This document shows, piece after piece, positions 5,915 to 12,437 of a stretch of DNA of 15,204 nt. A model generated the notes under the pieces. The model was not told where the DNA came from. It made no database searches and worked only from the letters and a program-made list of their open reading frames with translations. A program made the translations under genes and the position numbers. Numbering within the stretch: the stretch's first letter is position 1; every line of letters starts with the position of its first letter. The stretch lies in the NCBI GenBank assembly GCA_001805845.1, contig MHHA01000079.1:7905-23108 (forward strand). Direction: 5' to 3'. Origin of the DNA: Omnitrophica WOR_2 bacterium RIFCSPLOWO2_12_FULL_46_30 (GTDB taxonomy: Bacteria; Omnitrophota; Gorgyraeia; Gygaellales; UBA12090).

Positions 5915-6053
5915 TTTAAATGAGCCCCTGCCGTTGGCGGGGCGAATTTTACCCCCCCTGTTTTGATTTTGTGAGTTTTTTGCACAAAATCAAGGGGGGA
6001 TAAGTTCGGACAAATAAGTTATGTTCACTTCGCTCCATAACTTATGTCCTCAC
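5915..6053 (-). repeat. rplW-rplB spacer: three hairpins closed by a stop-to-start helix
   Basis: Three stems lie in series. AATGAGC-GCGAATT element at 5919-5948 (core CCCTGCC-GTT-GGCGGGG); C7/G6 hairpin at 5952-5999 with an 11-bp inner stem; and 6008-6049, where GGACA and TAAGTTATG pair with CATAACTTA and TGTCC. The whole set can be enclosed by an 8-bp helix: TAAATGAG (5917-5924) with CTCACTTA (6049-6056), the latter including the rplW stop codon; one pair is G-U in RNA. The order of parts is the same as in the rpsQ-rplN spacer. Confidence 0.87.
5951..6007. repeat. 57-bp repeat copy 2 (other copy 2553-2609)
   Basis: Identical to 2553-2609 except for one base at the inner end of the left stem (A here), which removes the last pair before the loop. 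Same orientation and same neighbours as copy 1. Confidence 0.93.
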
Positions 6054-6338
6054 TTATGTCGTTTCTATCTTATTCCCTTCCTTTAAAGTAACCAGGGCCT
6101 TTTTCTGGTCTGGCTCGTATCCCGGCTGATGGCGCACCCGGCGTAATTTTCCCGCGGATATTCTTGTATTGACCGCCTCAACCTTCACCCCGTAAATCTC
6201 TTCAACAGCTTTTCTAATCTGAATTTTATTAGCGCCATAAGCTACGAGGAACAAATACTTCCTTAAACCTTCCGCTATGGTTGCCTTTTCAGTGCGCAAT
6301 AAAGTTTTGATTATATCATACAGTTTCTTTTCTGTCAT
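6054..6338 (-). CDS. rplW: 50S ribosomal protein L23
   Basis: L23 is at the tunnel exit and is the docking site for trigger factor and SRP. The 94-residue product has the family motif TEKATIAEGLRKYLFLVAYG, then NKIQIRKAVEEIYGVKVEAV with NTRISAGKLRRVRHQPGYEP, and a C-terminal KKALVTLKEGNKIE. It starts 6 nt after rplD, with no strong Shine-Dalgarno, so it probably depends on coupling to rplD. Confidence 0.97.
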   Translation of the reverse strand: MTEKKLYDIIKTLLRTEKATIAEGLRKYLFLVAYGANKIQIRKAVEEIYGVKVEAVNTRISAGKLRRVRHQPGYEPDQKKALVTLKEGNKIETT

Positions 6339-6344
6339 TAGTTT

Positions 6345-6971
6345 TTACGGTATAGGTTTGAGGCGCCCAGCGATAAAATCAAGCGCATCTCTTGAAAAAA
6401 CTATTTTTTTCGCTTTTAATACATCCAATGCGTTCAGACCGCTAGCCATGGCCATGGCTACCGTCGGTATATTTCTGGCTGCTTTTTGAAAATCTTCCTG
6501 CATCTTGTTAAAGATGAACAATACCTTTTCTTTTATCTTAAGTCCGTCAAGCAGCTTCTTGAGCTCTTTGCTCTTGGCTTGAGGGAGCGCAATTTTATCT
6601 AAGACCAGAATCAATTCCTGATTATTTTTTTCATTCAACGCAGACAAAAGAGCTGCATTTCTAATTTTTGGGGATAAGCCATAATGAAAATTCCGCGGAT
6701 GCGGCCCAAAGACAACTCCGCCGTGTCTCCATAAAGGAGAACGAATTGAGCCAGCCCTTGCCCTTCCGGTTCCCTTCTGCCGCCAGGGTTTTTTGCCGCC
6801 GCCGGATACCTCGCCGCGGGTTTTAGTTGAAGCAAGGCCGCACCTCTTATTCGCAAGATACATCTGGACTGCCTGCGCCATAAGCGCCGGATTTACCTTG
6901 CCGTTAAATAGAGAATCTATCTCACCTATCTTCTTACCTTGTATATCGTATACCGTCAATTTCTTTAACAT
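6345..6971 (-). CDS. rplD: 50S ribosomal protein L4
   Basis: L4 has a globular domain on the subunit surface and a loop reaching into the exit tunnel. The 208-residue product contains GGKKPWRQKGTGRARAGSIR followed by SPLWRHGGVVFGPHPR, the tunnel loop and its base, and a C-terminal domain with NIPTVAMAMASGLNALDVL. In E. coli L4 represses the S10 operon through a leader before rpsJ; here rpsJ is preceded by tuf within the same gene run and no recognisable L4 leader is seen. The ATG at 6971 is preceded by two direct copies of an 11-nt AT-rich unit rather than a clear Shine-Dalgarno. Confidence 0.98.
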   Translation of the reverse strand: MLKKLTVYDIQGKKIGEIDSLFNGKVNPALMAQAVQMYLANKRCGLASTKTRGEVSGGGKKPWRQKGTGRARAGSIRSPLWRHGGVVFGPHPRNFHYGLSPKIRNAALLSALNEKNNQELILVLDKIALPQAKSKELKKLLDGLKIKEKVLFIFNKMQEDFQKAARNIPTVAMAMASGLNALDVLKAKKIVFSRDALDFIAGRLKPIP

Positions 6972-7051
6972 ATCTTTAAAATATCTTTAAAATATCGAAT
7001 TCCTAATGACGAATGCCGAATGACACTTTGATACTTTGACACCTATTTTTA
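6972..7051 (-). repeat. rplC-rplD spacer: short tandem repeats
   Basis: Three kinds of small direct repeat follow one another. Next to rplD, an 11-nt AT-rich unit CTTTAAAATAT is tandemly duplicated (6974-6984, 6985-6995). Then GAATGAC/GAATGCC-like units occupy about 7003-7024. Then 8-nt units (transcript GTGTCAAA, GTATCAAA, GTGTCATT) lie at about 7019-7042. Unlike other spacers, no strong inverted repeat is visible. No terminator or convincing promoter was recognised. Confidence 0.7.
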
Positions 7052-7750
7052 TTACTTCTTCGCCGATGCCTGCTTCTTGGCATCTTTTTTACCGGCCTCA
7101 GCCTTCTGCTCGGCAATAATCGGCTTGATAACCTGACGGCTCTTTTTAGTGGTTTTACGAATGAGCACAAAGTTATTCTTATGGCCAGGAACTGCGCCCT
7201 TAAGCGCTAAAAGATTATTTTCCCTATCAACCTTGACCACTTTAAGGCCGGAAACAGTAACCCGGATATTGCCCATATGCCCTGGCATATGGTGGCCCTT
7301 GATCACCCTTCCCGGCGTGGTAGATGAACCAATTGAACCGACCCGGCGATGGCTGGTTGAACCATGGGTTTTCGGGCCCCCTGACCAGTGCCAACGTTTC
7401 ATTCCGCCCTGAAAACCCTTACCGATAGAAATACCGATTACGTCCACCTTTTCTCCCGGATTAAACATGTCAACCCTGATCTCTTGCGCTATCTGATACT
7501 CTCCTCCTGAAACCTTAGGGACCTCGCGAAGCATCTTTCGCGGCTTAACGGCTGCCTTTTTATAGATTCCCAATACCGGCTTACTTAGCGATTTCTCCCG
7601 CACATCGCCAAAACCAATCTGAATGCTCTTCTCCTGAATCGCCACTATCGGACAAGGGCCGGCCTCAATAACCGTTACCGGAGTCTGCCTCCCCGACTCA
7701 TCAAAAATTTGAGTCATCCCTATTTTTTTACCAAGTATACAATTAGACAT
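7052..7750 (-). CDS. rplC: 50S ribosomal protein L3
   Basis: L3 is an assembly-initiator protein with an extension reaching the peptidyl-transferase centre. The 232-residue product begins ILGKKIGMTQIFDESGRQTP after a short MSNC, and carries GISIGKGFQGGMKRWHWSGG and HGSTSHRRVGSIGSSTTPGR, with GHHMPGHMG. The glutamine that E. coli methylates (GSIGQ context) is serine here. It is longer than E. coli L3 (209) owing to a Lys/Ala-rich C-terminal tail of about 25 residues (ending KKDAKKQASAKK). The candidate Shine-Dalgarno AGGGG before the ATG at 7750 lies in a predicted helix that reaches the rpsJ stop codon. Confidence 0.98.
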   Translation of the reverse strand: MSNCILGKKIGMTQIFDESGRQTPVTVIEAGPCPIVAIQEKSIQIGFGDVREKSLSKPVLGIYKKAAVKPRKMLREVPKVSGGEYQIAQEIRVDMFNPGEKVDVIGISIGKGFQGGMKRWHWSGGPKTHGSTSHRRVGSIGSSTTPGRVIKGHHMPGHMGNIRVTVSGLKVVKVDRENNLLALKGAVPGHKNNFVLIRKTTKKSRQVIKPIIAEQKAEAGKKDAKKQASAKK

Positions 7751-7857
7751 TTTAAATGAGCCCCTGCCGTTTTGTTTTGTGGGATAAGTTCGCCCCCACT
7801 GTTTCGTTTTGGTTCGCTTTGCTTCACCAAAAGCGAACCAAAACGGTGGGGGCTCAC
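7751..7857 (-). promoter_or_regulatory. rpsJ-rplC spacer: stop-to-start helix with nested 16-bp hairpin
   Basis: In the transcript the 12 nt starting with the rpsJ stop codon, UAAGUGAGCCCC (plus 7849-7860), are complementary to GGGGCUCAUUUA (plus 7753-7764), with a single G-U pair; this ends 2 nt before the rplC ATG and contains its GGGG tract. Inside lies a perfect 16-bp stem, CGTTTTGGTTCGCTTT (7805-7820) with AAAGCGAACCAAAACG (7830-7845). A CCCCCAC (7793-7799) / GTGGGGG (7846-7852) pairing extends it and competes with the 12-bp helix for the same bases. The element's GCGAATT end is absent; only the AATGAGC half (7755-7761) is kept. Function in translation control is inferred. Confidence 0.75.
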
Positions 7858-8157
7858 TTATTTTATCTCCACGTCCACGCCCGCAGGCAGGTTGAGTTTG
7901 CGAAGAGCATCAATCGTCTTAGCCGTGGGCTCAGTAAGTTCGATGAGCCGCTTATGGGTGATAAGATAAAACTGTTCCCGCGATTTTTTATCAATGACCG
8001 GAGAGCGGTTTACCGTATAAATCTCGCGCTTTACCGGTAAAGGAATAGGGCCAGAAACATTTGCGCCGGTCCGTTTTCCTGTCTCTACGATTTCTGTTAC
8101 CGCCTGATCCAGTATGCGATGATCATATGCCTTGAGTTTTATCCGTATCTTTTGCAT
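7858..8157 (-). CDS. rpsJ: 30S ribosomal protein S10 / NusE
   Basis: S10 is part of the small-subunit head and, as NusE, of transcription antitermination complexes. The ATG at 8157 gives 99 residues ([20 protein letters not shown]...), slightly short of the usual 102-103. A GTG at 8166 would add three residues, but GGAG is 8 nt from the ATG and adjoins the GTG, so the ATG is preferred. Core motifs are present: [20 protein letters not shown], then the [19 protein letters not shown] segment and the C-terminal [15 protein letters not shown]. The GGAG sits in a 5-bp stem (ACTCC/GGAGT, plus 8165-8180). Confidence 0.97.
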   Translation of the reverse strand: MQKIRIKLKAYDHRILDQAVTEIVETGKRTGANVSGPIPLPVKREIYTVNRSPVIDKKSREQFYLITHKRLIELTEPTAKTIDALRKLNLPAGVDVEIK

Positions 8158-8250
8158 AGCCTTCACTCCGTTTTAGGAGTAACCAGAGGCCAGTTGCCAG
8201 TAACCAGATTTTGTTTCTCTACTCTGGTTACTGGTTTCTGGTTACTTTTA
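8158..8250 (-). repeat. tuf-rpsJ spacer: inverted CCAGTAAC-unit repeat and small SD stem
   Basis: The left arm 8178-8208 (AGTAACCAGAGGCCAGTTGC and on to CCAGTAACCAGA) is the inverse of the right arm 8223-8246 (TCTGGTTACTGGTTTCTGGT then TACT), apart from a 7-nt length difference; the loop is 8209-8222. Each arm is built from short CCAGTAAC-like units. Adjoining it, ACTCC (8165-8169) and GGAGT (8176-8180) form a small stem that holds the rpsJ Shine-Dalgarno bases GGAG. No U-run follows the large hairpin in the transcript. Confidence 0.85.
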
Positions 8251-9453
8251 TTAGGTGATGACCTCCGCAACTACCCCTGCGCCGACGGTATGTCCGCCCT
8301 CGCGAATTGCAAAACGCGATTCCTTCTCCATGGCAATCGGAGTAATCAATTCTACCTCAAGCTGCACGCTATCTCCCGGCATAACCATCTCTACCCCCTG
8401 AGGGAGTTTGCAGTTTCCGGTTACATCGGTAGTGCGGAAGTAAAATTGCGGCCTGTAGCCGTTGAAAAACGGGGTATGCCTTCCGCCTTCTTCTTTGGCC
8501 AGGATGTAAACCTGGGCCTTGAATTTGGTATGGGGAGTAATGGAACCCGGGGCCGCCAAAACCATACCTCTTTCTAATATCTTCTTGTCCACCCCTCTTA
8601 AGAGCAGGCCGACATTATCTCCGGCCAGGCCTTCATCAAGCAACTTACGAAACATCTCAATCCCGGTAACCACCGTCTTGCCGATTTCCGGCCGCAGTCC
8701 CACAATATCCACGGTATCGTTTAATTTGACTTTACCGCGCTCAATCCTGCCCGTCCCGACAGTTCCGCGCCCTTCAATTGAAAAGACATCCTCAACCGCC
8801 ATAAGGAACGGCTTATCCAGATCTCTCTTGGGCAGCGGGATAAAATCATCAACTGCCTTCATTAAATCCAGAATAGGCTTGCAATTCGGACAGTCATCCT
8901 TAGCGCAGGCGCAATTCATGGCATTCAAACCCGAACCTTTGATAATGGGTGTCTTGTCTCCGGGAAAATTATACTTGTTCAGGAGGTCCCTGACTTCCAT
9001 TTCCACCAGATCAATCAATTCCTTATCTTCCACCATATCCACCTTATTCAGGAAAACCACCATTGACGGAACATTCACCTGGCGAGCTAAAAGGATATGC
9101 TCTCTGGTCTGGGGCATCGGGCCGTCGGCTGCTGAAACAACCAAGATTGCTCCATCCATCTGGGCCGCGCCGGTAATCATATTCTTGATGTAGTCGGCAT
9201 GGCCCGGACAGTCAATATGGGCGTAGTGGCGGTTTGCGGTCTGGTATTCTACGTGCGAAATGTTGATGGTAACGCCTCTTTCCCTTTCCTCAGGAGCGTT
9301 ATCAATGGTGTCATAGGCTCGCGCCTCAGCAAGCCCCTTCTTACTTAAAACCATGGTTATTGCCGCGGTAAGCGTTGTCTTGCCGTGGTCAACATGTCCG
9401 ATAGTTCCTATATTTACATGCGGCTTTGACCTTACGAACTTTTCTTTAGCCAT
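8251..9453 (-). CDS. tuf: Elongation factor Tu
   Basis: EF-Tu carries aminoacyl-tRNA to the ribosomal A site with GTP hydrolysis. The 400-residue product is about 6 longer than E. coli EF-Tu. GTPase motifs: GHVDHGKT (19-26), Thr62 in RGVTI, DCPGH (81-85), NKVD (136-139) and a GSGL form of the usual GSAL (173-176). Domains 2 and 3 follow, ending [20 protein letters not shown], with His where many EF-Tu have Arg. Residues 181-191 contain Cys181, Cys183, Cys188 and Cys191 ([11 protein letters not shown]), an unusual cluster after the G5 motif. The start at 9453 has a strong ribosome-binding site. It lies 36 nt after fusA, in the str order. Confidence 0.99.
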   Translation of the reverse strand: MAKEKFVRSKPHVNIGTIGHVDHGKTTLTAAITMVLSKKGLAEARAYDTIDNAPEERERGVTINISHVEYQTANRHYAHIDCPGHADYIKNMITGAAQMDGAILVVSAADGPMPQTREHILLARQVNVPSMVVFLNKVDMVEDKELIDLVEMEVRDLLNKYNFPGDKTPIIKGSGLNAMNCACAKDDCPNCKPILDLMKAVDDFIPLPKRDLDKPFLMAVEDVFSIEGRGTVGTGRIERGKVKLNDTVDIVGLRPEIGKTVVTGIEMFRKLLDEGLAGDNVGLLLRGVDKKILERGMVLAAPGSITPHTKFKAQVYILAKEEGGRHTPFFNGYRPQFYFRTTDVTGNCKLPQGVEMVMPGDSVQLEVELITPIAMEKESRFAIREGGHTVGAGVVAEVIT

Positions 9454-9460
9454 ATTTATC

Positions 9461-9467
9461 CCTCCTT
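9461..9467 (-). promoter_or_regulatory. Strong Shine-Dalgarno of tuf
   Basis: The transcript reads AAGGAGG followed by a 7-nt spacer and the tuf ATG. It is the best ribosome-binding site in the window and, in contrast to the S10-block genes, no complementary pyrimidine tract is seen in the short fusA-tuf spacer. The heptamer AATGAGC (plus 9468-9474) directly adjoins it. Confidence 0.9.
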
Positions 9468-9489
9468 AATGAGCGACAGCGGCCTGAAG

Positions 9490-11589
9490 TCACTGTGTAA
9501 ATCTTTGCGTAGCTGTGCTTCTTTCGGTTATCTTCCTCGCTATATGTGAAGGCACCTCCTGATAAAAGGAAGGCTCCATGGAATAAGTTGCCCTGCCCTG
9601 GGTTAAAGAACGGGTAATCGTAGCATAATTAAATATTTCAGCCAGCGGTACGTGAGCGCGAATCACGCGGGTATTTGCCCGCTGGCCCAGGGAGACTATT
9701 TTTGCCCGCCGGGAATTCAGGTCTCCGATAATTGAACCCATAAATTCCTCCGGAACCACGACCTCCATATCCATAATCGGCTCAAGCAGGATGCAGGATG
9801 CCTGGCGCAAGCCATCAGAAAATGCTATTGAACCGGCCATCTGGAAGGCAAGCTCTGAGGAGTCAACATCATGAAACGAGCCGTCAATCAAAGTTACCGC
9901 TACATCAATCACCGGATACCCGGCTAAAATGCCGGTCTTAGCAGAAGCCATCACTCCGTTTTTGACTGCGGGAACAAATTCCCGCGGGATGACTCCGCCT
10001 TTTAACTTATCTTCGAAAGTTACGCCGGCTCCGGGAGCCTCCTGAGGCTTCATTTCCAGAACGCAATGGCCGTATTGGCCGCGGCCGCCTGACTGCTGGA
10101 TGAATTTACCGGTAGAGATTATTTTCTTGGTCAGGGTTTCCTTATAGGCAACCTGGGGCTGGCCTACGGTTGAGGCAACGGTAAATTCTCTCAAGAGCCG
10201 GTCAACGATAATATCTAAGTGCAGCTGACCCATACCCGAAATAATCGTTTGCCCGGTTTCATGGTCATACTTAACCCGAAATGAAGGGTCCTCATCAGAC
10301 AGCCTCTTTAAGGCCATACCTAATTTTTCCTGGTCCGCTTTGGTCTTTGGCTCAATTGACTGCGAAATAACCGGTTCGGGAAAATGCATTGACTCTAAAA
10401 TAATCGGCGTCTTCTCATCGCAAAGCGTATCGCCGGTCTTGGTGTCTTTTAGTCCTACCACCGCGCAGATATCTCCGGTAGCAACCCTTTCAACAATTTC
10501 CTGTTTGTTAGCGTGCATCAAAACTATCTTGGTAACTCTTTCCTTGCTGCGTTTAGTGGCATTATAGATATAGCTTCCCGAAGAAAGCGCCCCGGAATAA
10601 ATCCTGACGAAGCTGAGCCTGCCCACATAGGGGTCAGAGGCAACCTTAAAACAAAGGCCGCAAAAAGGCGCATCGTCATTAACCGCGCGTTCTTCGTATT
10701 GATCCGTATTCGGGTCAATCCCCTTAATTTGGCCCCTCTCTAAAGGCGACGGCAGGTAGGCGCATACCGCATCAAGCAGCGGCTGTATTCCCTTATTTTT
10801 AAAGGCGGCTCCGCACAAAACCGGGACAAATTTGCCGCTAACCACTGTCCTGCGGATTGCCTTCTTGATTAGTTCCTTAGGTACCGGCTTATTCTCAACA
10901 AAATATTGCATTAGCTCATCATCGCTTTCCGCTAAATGTTCTAAGAGTTGAGCCTTTGCCTCTTTGACCTGAGCCTTCAATTCCTCAGGCACATCTAAGA
11001 CTGTATATTCTTTTCCCGTGGGGTCCTCATATAAATAAAGCTTATCTTCAATGATATCAATTATGCCTCTAAAGTTTTCTTCGCTGCCATAGGGAAGCTG
11101 GACCGCGGCCGCATTTGCGCCTAAGCGGGAATGAATCTGCTTTACTGTTTCGCTAATACTGGCTGCCGGCCTATCCATCTTATTCACAAAACATATCCGC
11201 GGAACGTTGTATCTATCTGCCTGCCTCCAGACAGTCTCGGACTGCGGCTCAACCCCGTTTACCCCGTCAAACAAAACCACAGCTCCATCCAGAACCTTGA
11301 GCGACCTTTCTACTTCAATGGTAAAATCCACGTGTCCCGGGGTATCAATGATATTGATGCGGCAGTCCTGCCAGAAACAGGTAGTGCAGGCTGCGGTGAT
11401 GGTAATGCCGCGCTCCTGCTCCTGGGGCATCCAGTCCATTATGGCTGTGCCTTCATGAACCTCGCCAATCTTATAGGTCTTGCCGGTGTAGAAAAGCACA
11501 CGCTCGGTGGTCGTGGTCTTGCCGGCATCAATGTGGGCAACAATACCGATGTTTCTGATTTTTTCTATTAAAAATTCCCGTTTAGCCAT
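9490..11589 (-). CDS. fusA: Elongation factor G
   Basis: EF-G is the GTPase that drives translocation and, with RRF, ribosome recycling. The ATG at 11589 gives 699 residues, normal for the family (690-704); a GTG one codon upstream is possible, but AGGTGG is 6 nt from the ATG. G-domain motifs: AHIDAGKT (18-25), the switch segment [19 protein letters not shown] (82-86) and NKMDR (136-140). Later domains are intact: domain [23 protein letters not shown], domain [17 protein letters not shown] with the [20 protein letters not shown] stretch, and domain V with [13 protein letters not shown]. It starts 3 nt after rpsG. Confidence 0.99.
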   Translation of the reverse strand: MAKREFLIEKIRNIGIVAHIDAGKTTTTERVLFYTGKTYKIGEVHEGTAIMDWMPQEQERGITITAACTTCFWQDCRINIIDTPGHVDFTIEVERSLKVLDGAVVLFDGVNGVEPQSETVWRQADRYNVPRICFVNKMDRPAASISETVKQIHSRLGANAAAVQLPYGSEENFRGIIDIIEDKLYLYEDPTGKEYTVLDVPEELKAQVKEAKAQLLEHLAESDDELMQYFVENKPVPKELIKKAIRRTVVSGKFVPVLCGAAFKNKGIQPLLDAVCAYLPSPLERGQIKGIDPNTDQYEERAVNDDAPFCGLCFKVASDPYVGRLSFVRIYSGALSSGSYIYNATKRSKERVTKIVLMHANKQEIVERVATGDICAVVGLKDTKTGDTLCDEKTPIILESMHFPEPVISQSIEPKTKADQEKLGMALKRLSDEDPSFRVKYDHETGQTIISGMGQLHLDIIVDRLLREFTVASTVGQPQVAYKETLTKKIISTGKFIQQSGGRGQYGHCVLEMKPQEAPGAGVTFEDKLKGGVIPREFVPAVKNGVMASAKTGILAGYPVIDVAVTLIDGSFHDVDSSELAFQMAGSIAFSDGLRQASCILLEPIMDMEVVVPEEFMGSIIGDLNSRRAKIVSLGQRANTRVIRAHVPLAEIFNYATITRSLTQGRATYSMEPSFYQEVPSHIARKITERSTATQRFTQ

Positions 11590-11592
11590 CAC

Positions 11593-12063
11593 TTACCACC
11601 TGAAATGCGCATAGGCCTTATTTGATTCCGCCATCTTGTGCATATCATCGCGTTTTTTTATCGCCGATCCTTCTCCTTTATATGCAGAAATCAACTCATC
11701 CGCTAACTTATCTACCATTGGCTTGCCTTTTTTGCTGCGCGCAAAATCCCTGAGCCAGCGTAAGACAATAGATGTCCCTCTTTCCTGGCGCACATCAACC
11801 GGAACCTGATAAGTGGCCCCGCCTACGCGCCTGGGTTTTACCTCTAAGCGCGGCCTGACATTTTCAATTGCCTTATGAAATAGCTTTAAGCCGTCGGGGT
11901 CATTAAGTTTTTTCTTCATCAACTCAAGCGCGCCATATACAATTTTCTCAGCCAGATTCTTTTTGCCCCGCGTCATTACCATATTGATGAATTTGGCAAC
12001 CGTCTTGCTGCTATACTTTGGGTCAAGATGACTTTCTTTTTCCGGCACTCTTCTTCGTCTCAT
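11593..12063 (-). CDS. rpsG: 30S ribosomal protein S7
   Basis: S7 nucleates assembly of the 16S rRNA 3' domain and contacts E-site tRNA. The 156-residue product has the expected length, starts [20 protein letters not shown] and contains [20 protein letters not shown] and the C-terminal [20 protein letters not shown] ending in W. Its ATG overlaps the rpsL stop codon as ATGA, so the rpsL-rpsG spacer that E. coli S7 binds for autoregulation does not exist here. Confidence 0.98.
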   Translation of the reverse strand: MRRRRVPEKESHLDPKYSSKTVAKFINMVMTRGKKNLAEKIVYGALELMKKKLNDPDGLKLFHKAIENVRPRLEVKPRRVGGATYQVPVDVRQERGTSIVLRWLRDFARSKKGKPMVDKLADELISAYKGEGSAIKKRDDMHKMAESNKAYAHFRW

Positions 12064-12431
12064 TTCGGCTTCTTCGTCCCGTATTTAGAGCGCGACTTCT
12101 TTCTGTTTTGCACTCCGGCGGTATCTAAAGTGCCCCTGACAATATGATACCTGACTCCCGGCAAATCCTTGACTCTTCCGCCCCTTACCAGCACTATTGA
12201 ATGTTCCTGGAGGTTATGGCCTTCCCCGGGGATATACGCCGTAACTTCTATAGTCGTGGTAAGGCGCACCCTGGCAATCTTACGCAGCGCTGAATTCGGC
12301 TTCTTGGGAGTCATCGTCCTTACCTGTAAGCAGACACCGCGCCTTTGAGGACAACCTTTAAGCGCCGGAGATTTTGACTTCTTCTTTTTGCTGATTCTTC
12401 CTAATCTTATAAGCTGCGTAATTGTAGGCAT
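12060..12431 (-). CDS. rpsL: 30S ribosomal protein S12
   Basis: S12 lies at the decoding centre and affects accuracy and streptomycin response. The 123-residue product contains [11 protein letters not shown] (41-51) with Lys43 and [16 protein letters not shown] (85-100) with Lys88 and Asp89. Lys43 and Lys88 are the streptomycin-sensitive residues in E. coli numbering, and Asp89 is the residue methylthiolated in some bacteria. The gene starts 6 nt after rpoC and overlaps rpsG by 4 nt. There is no L7Ae-like gene between rpoC and rpsL, as found in Firmicutes. Confidence 0.99.
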   Translation of the reverse strand: MPTITQLIRLGRISKKKKSKSPALKGCPQRRGVCLQVRTMTPKKPNSALRKIARVRLTTTIEVTAYIPGEGHNLQEHSIVLVRGGRVKDLPGVRYHIVRGTLDTAGVQNRKKSRSKYGTKKPK

Positions 12432-12437
12432 TCTACT

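Noticed and set aside
6972..7051. Promoter in the AT-rich rplC-rplD spacer
   Set aside because: Tandem AT-rich units give chance -10-like matches, but I find no credible -35 partner at proper distance.
8158..8250. L4-type S10 leader or promoter before rpsJ
   Set aside because: The spacer is short, made of CCAG repeats, and shows no -35/-10 pair or the extended leader structure known from gamma-proteobacteria.
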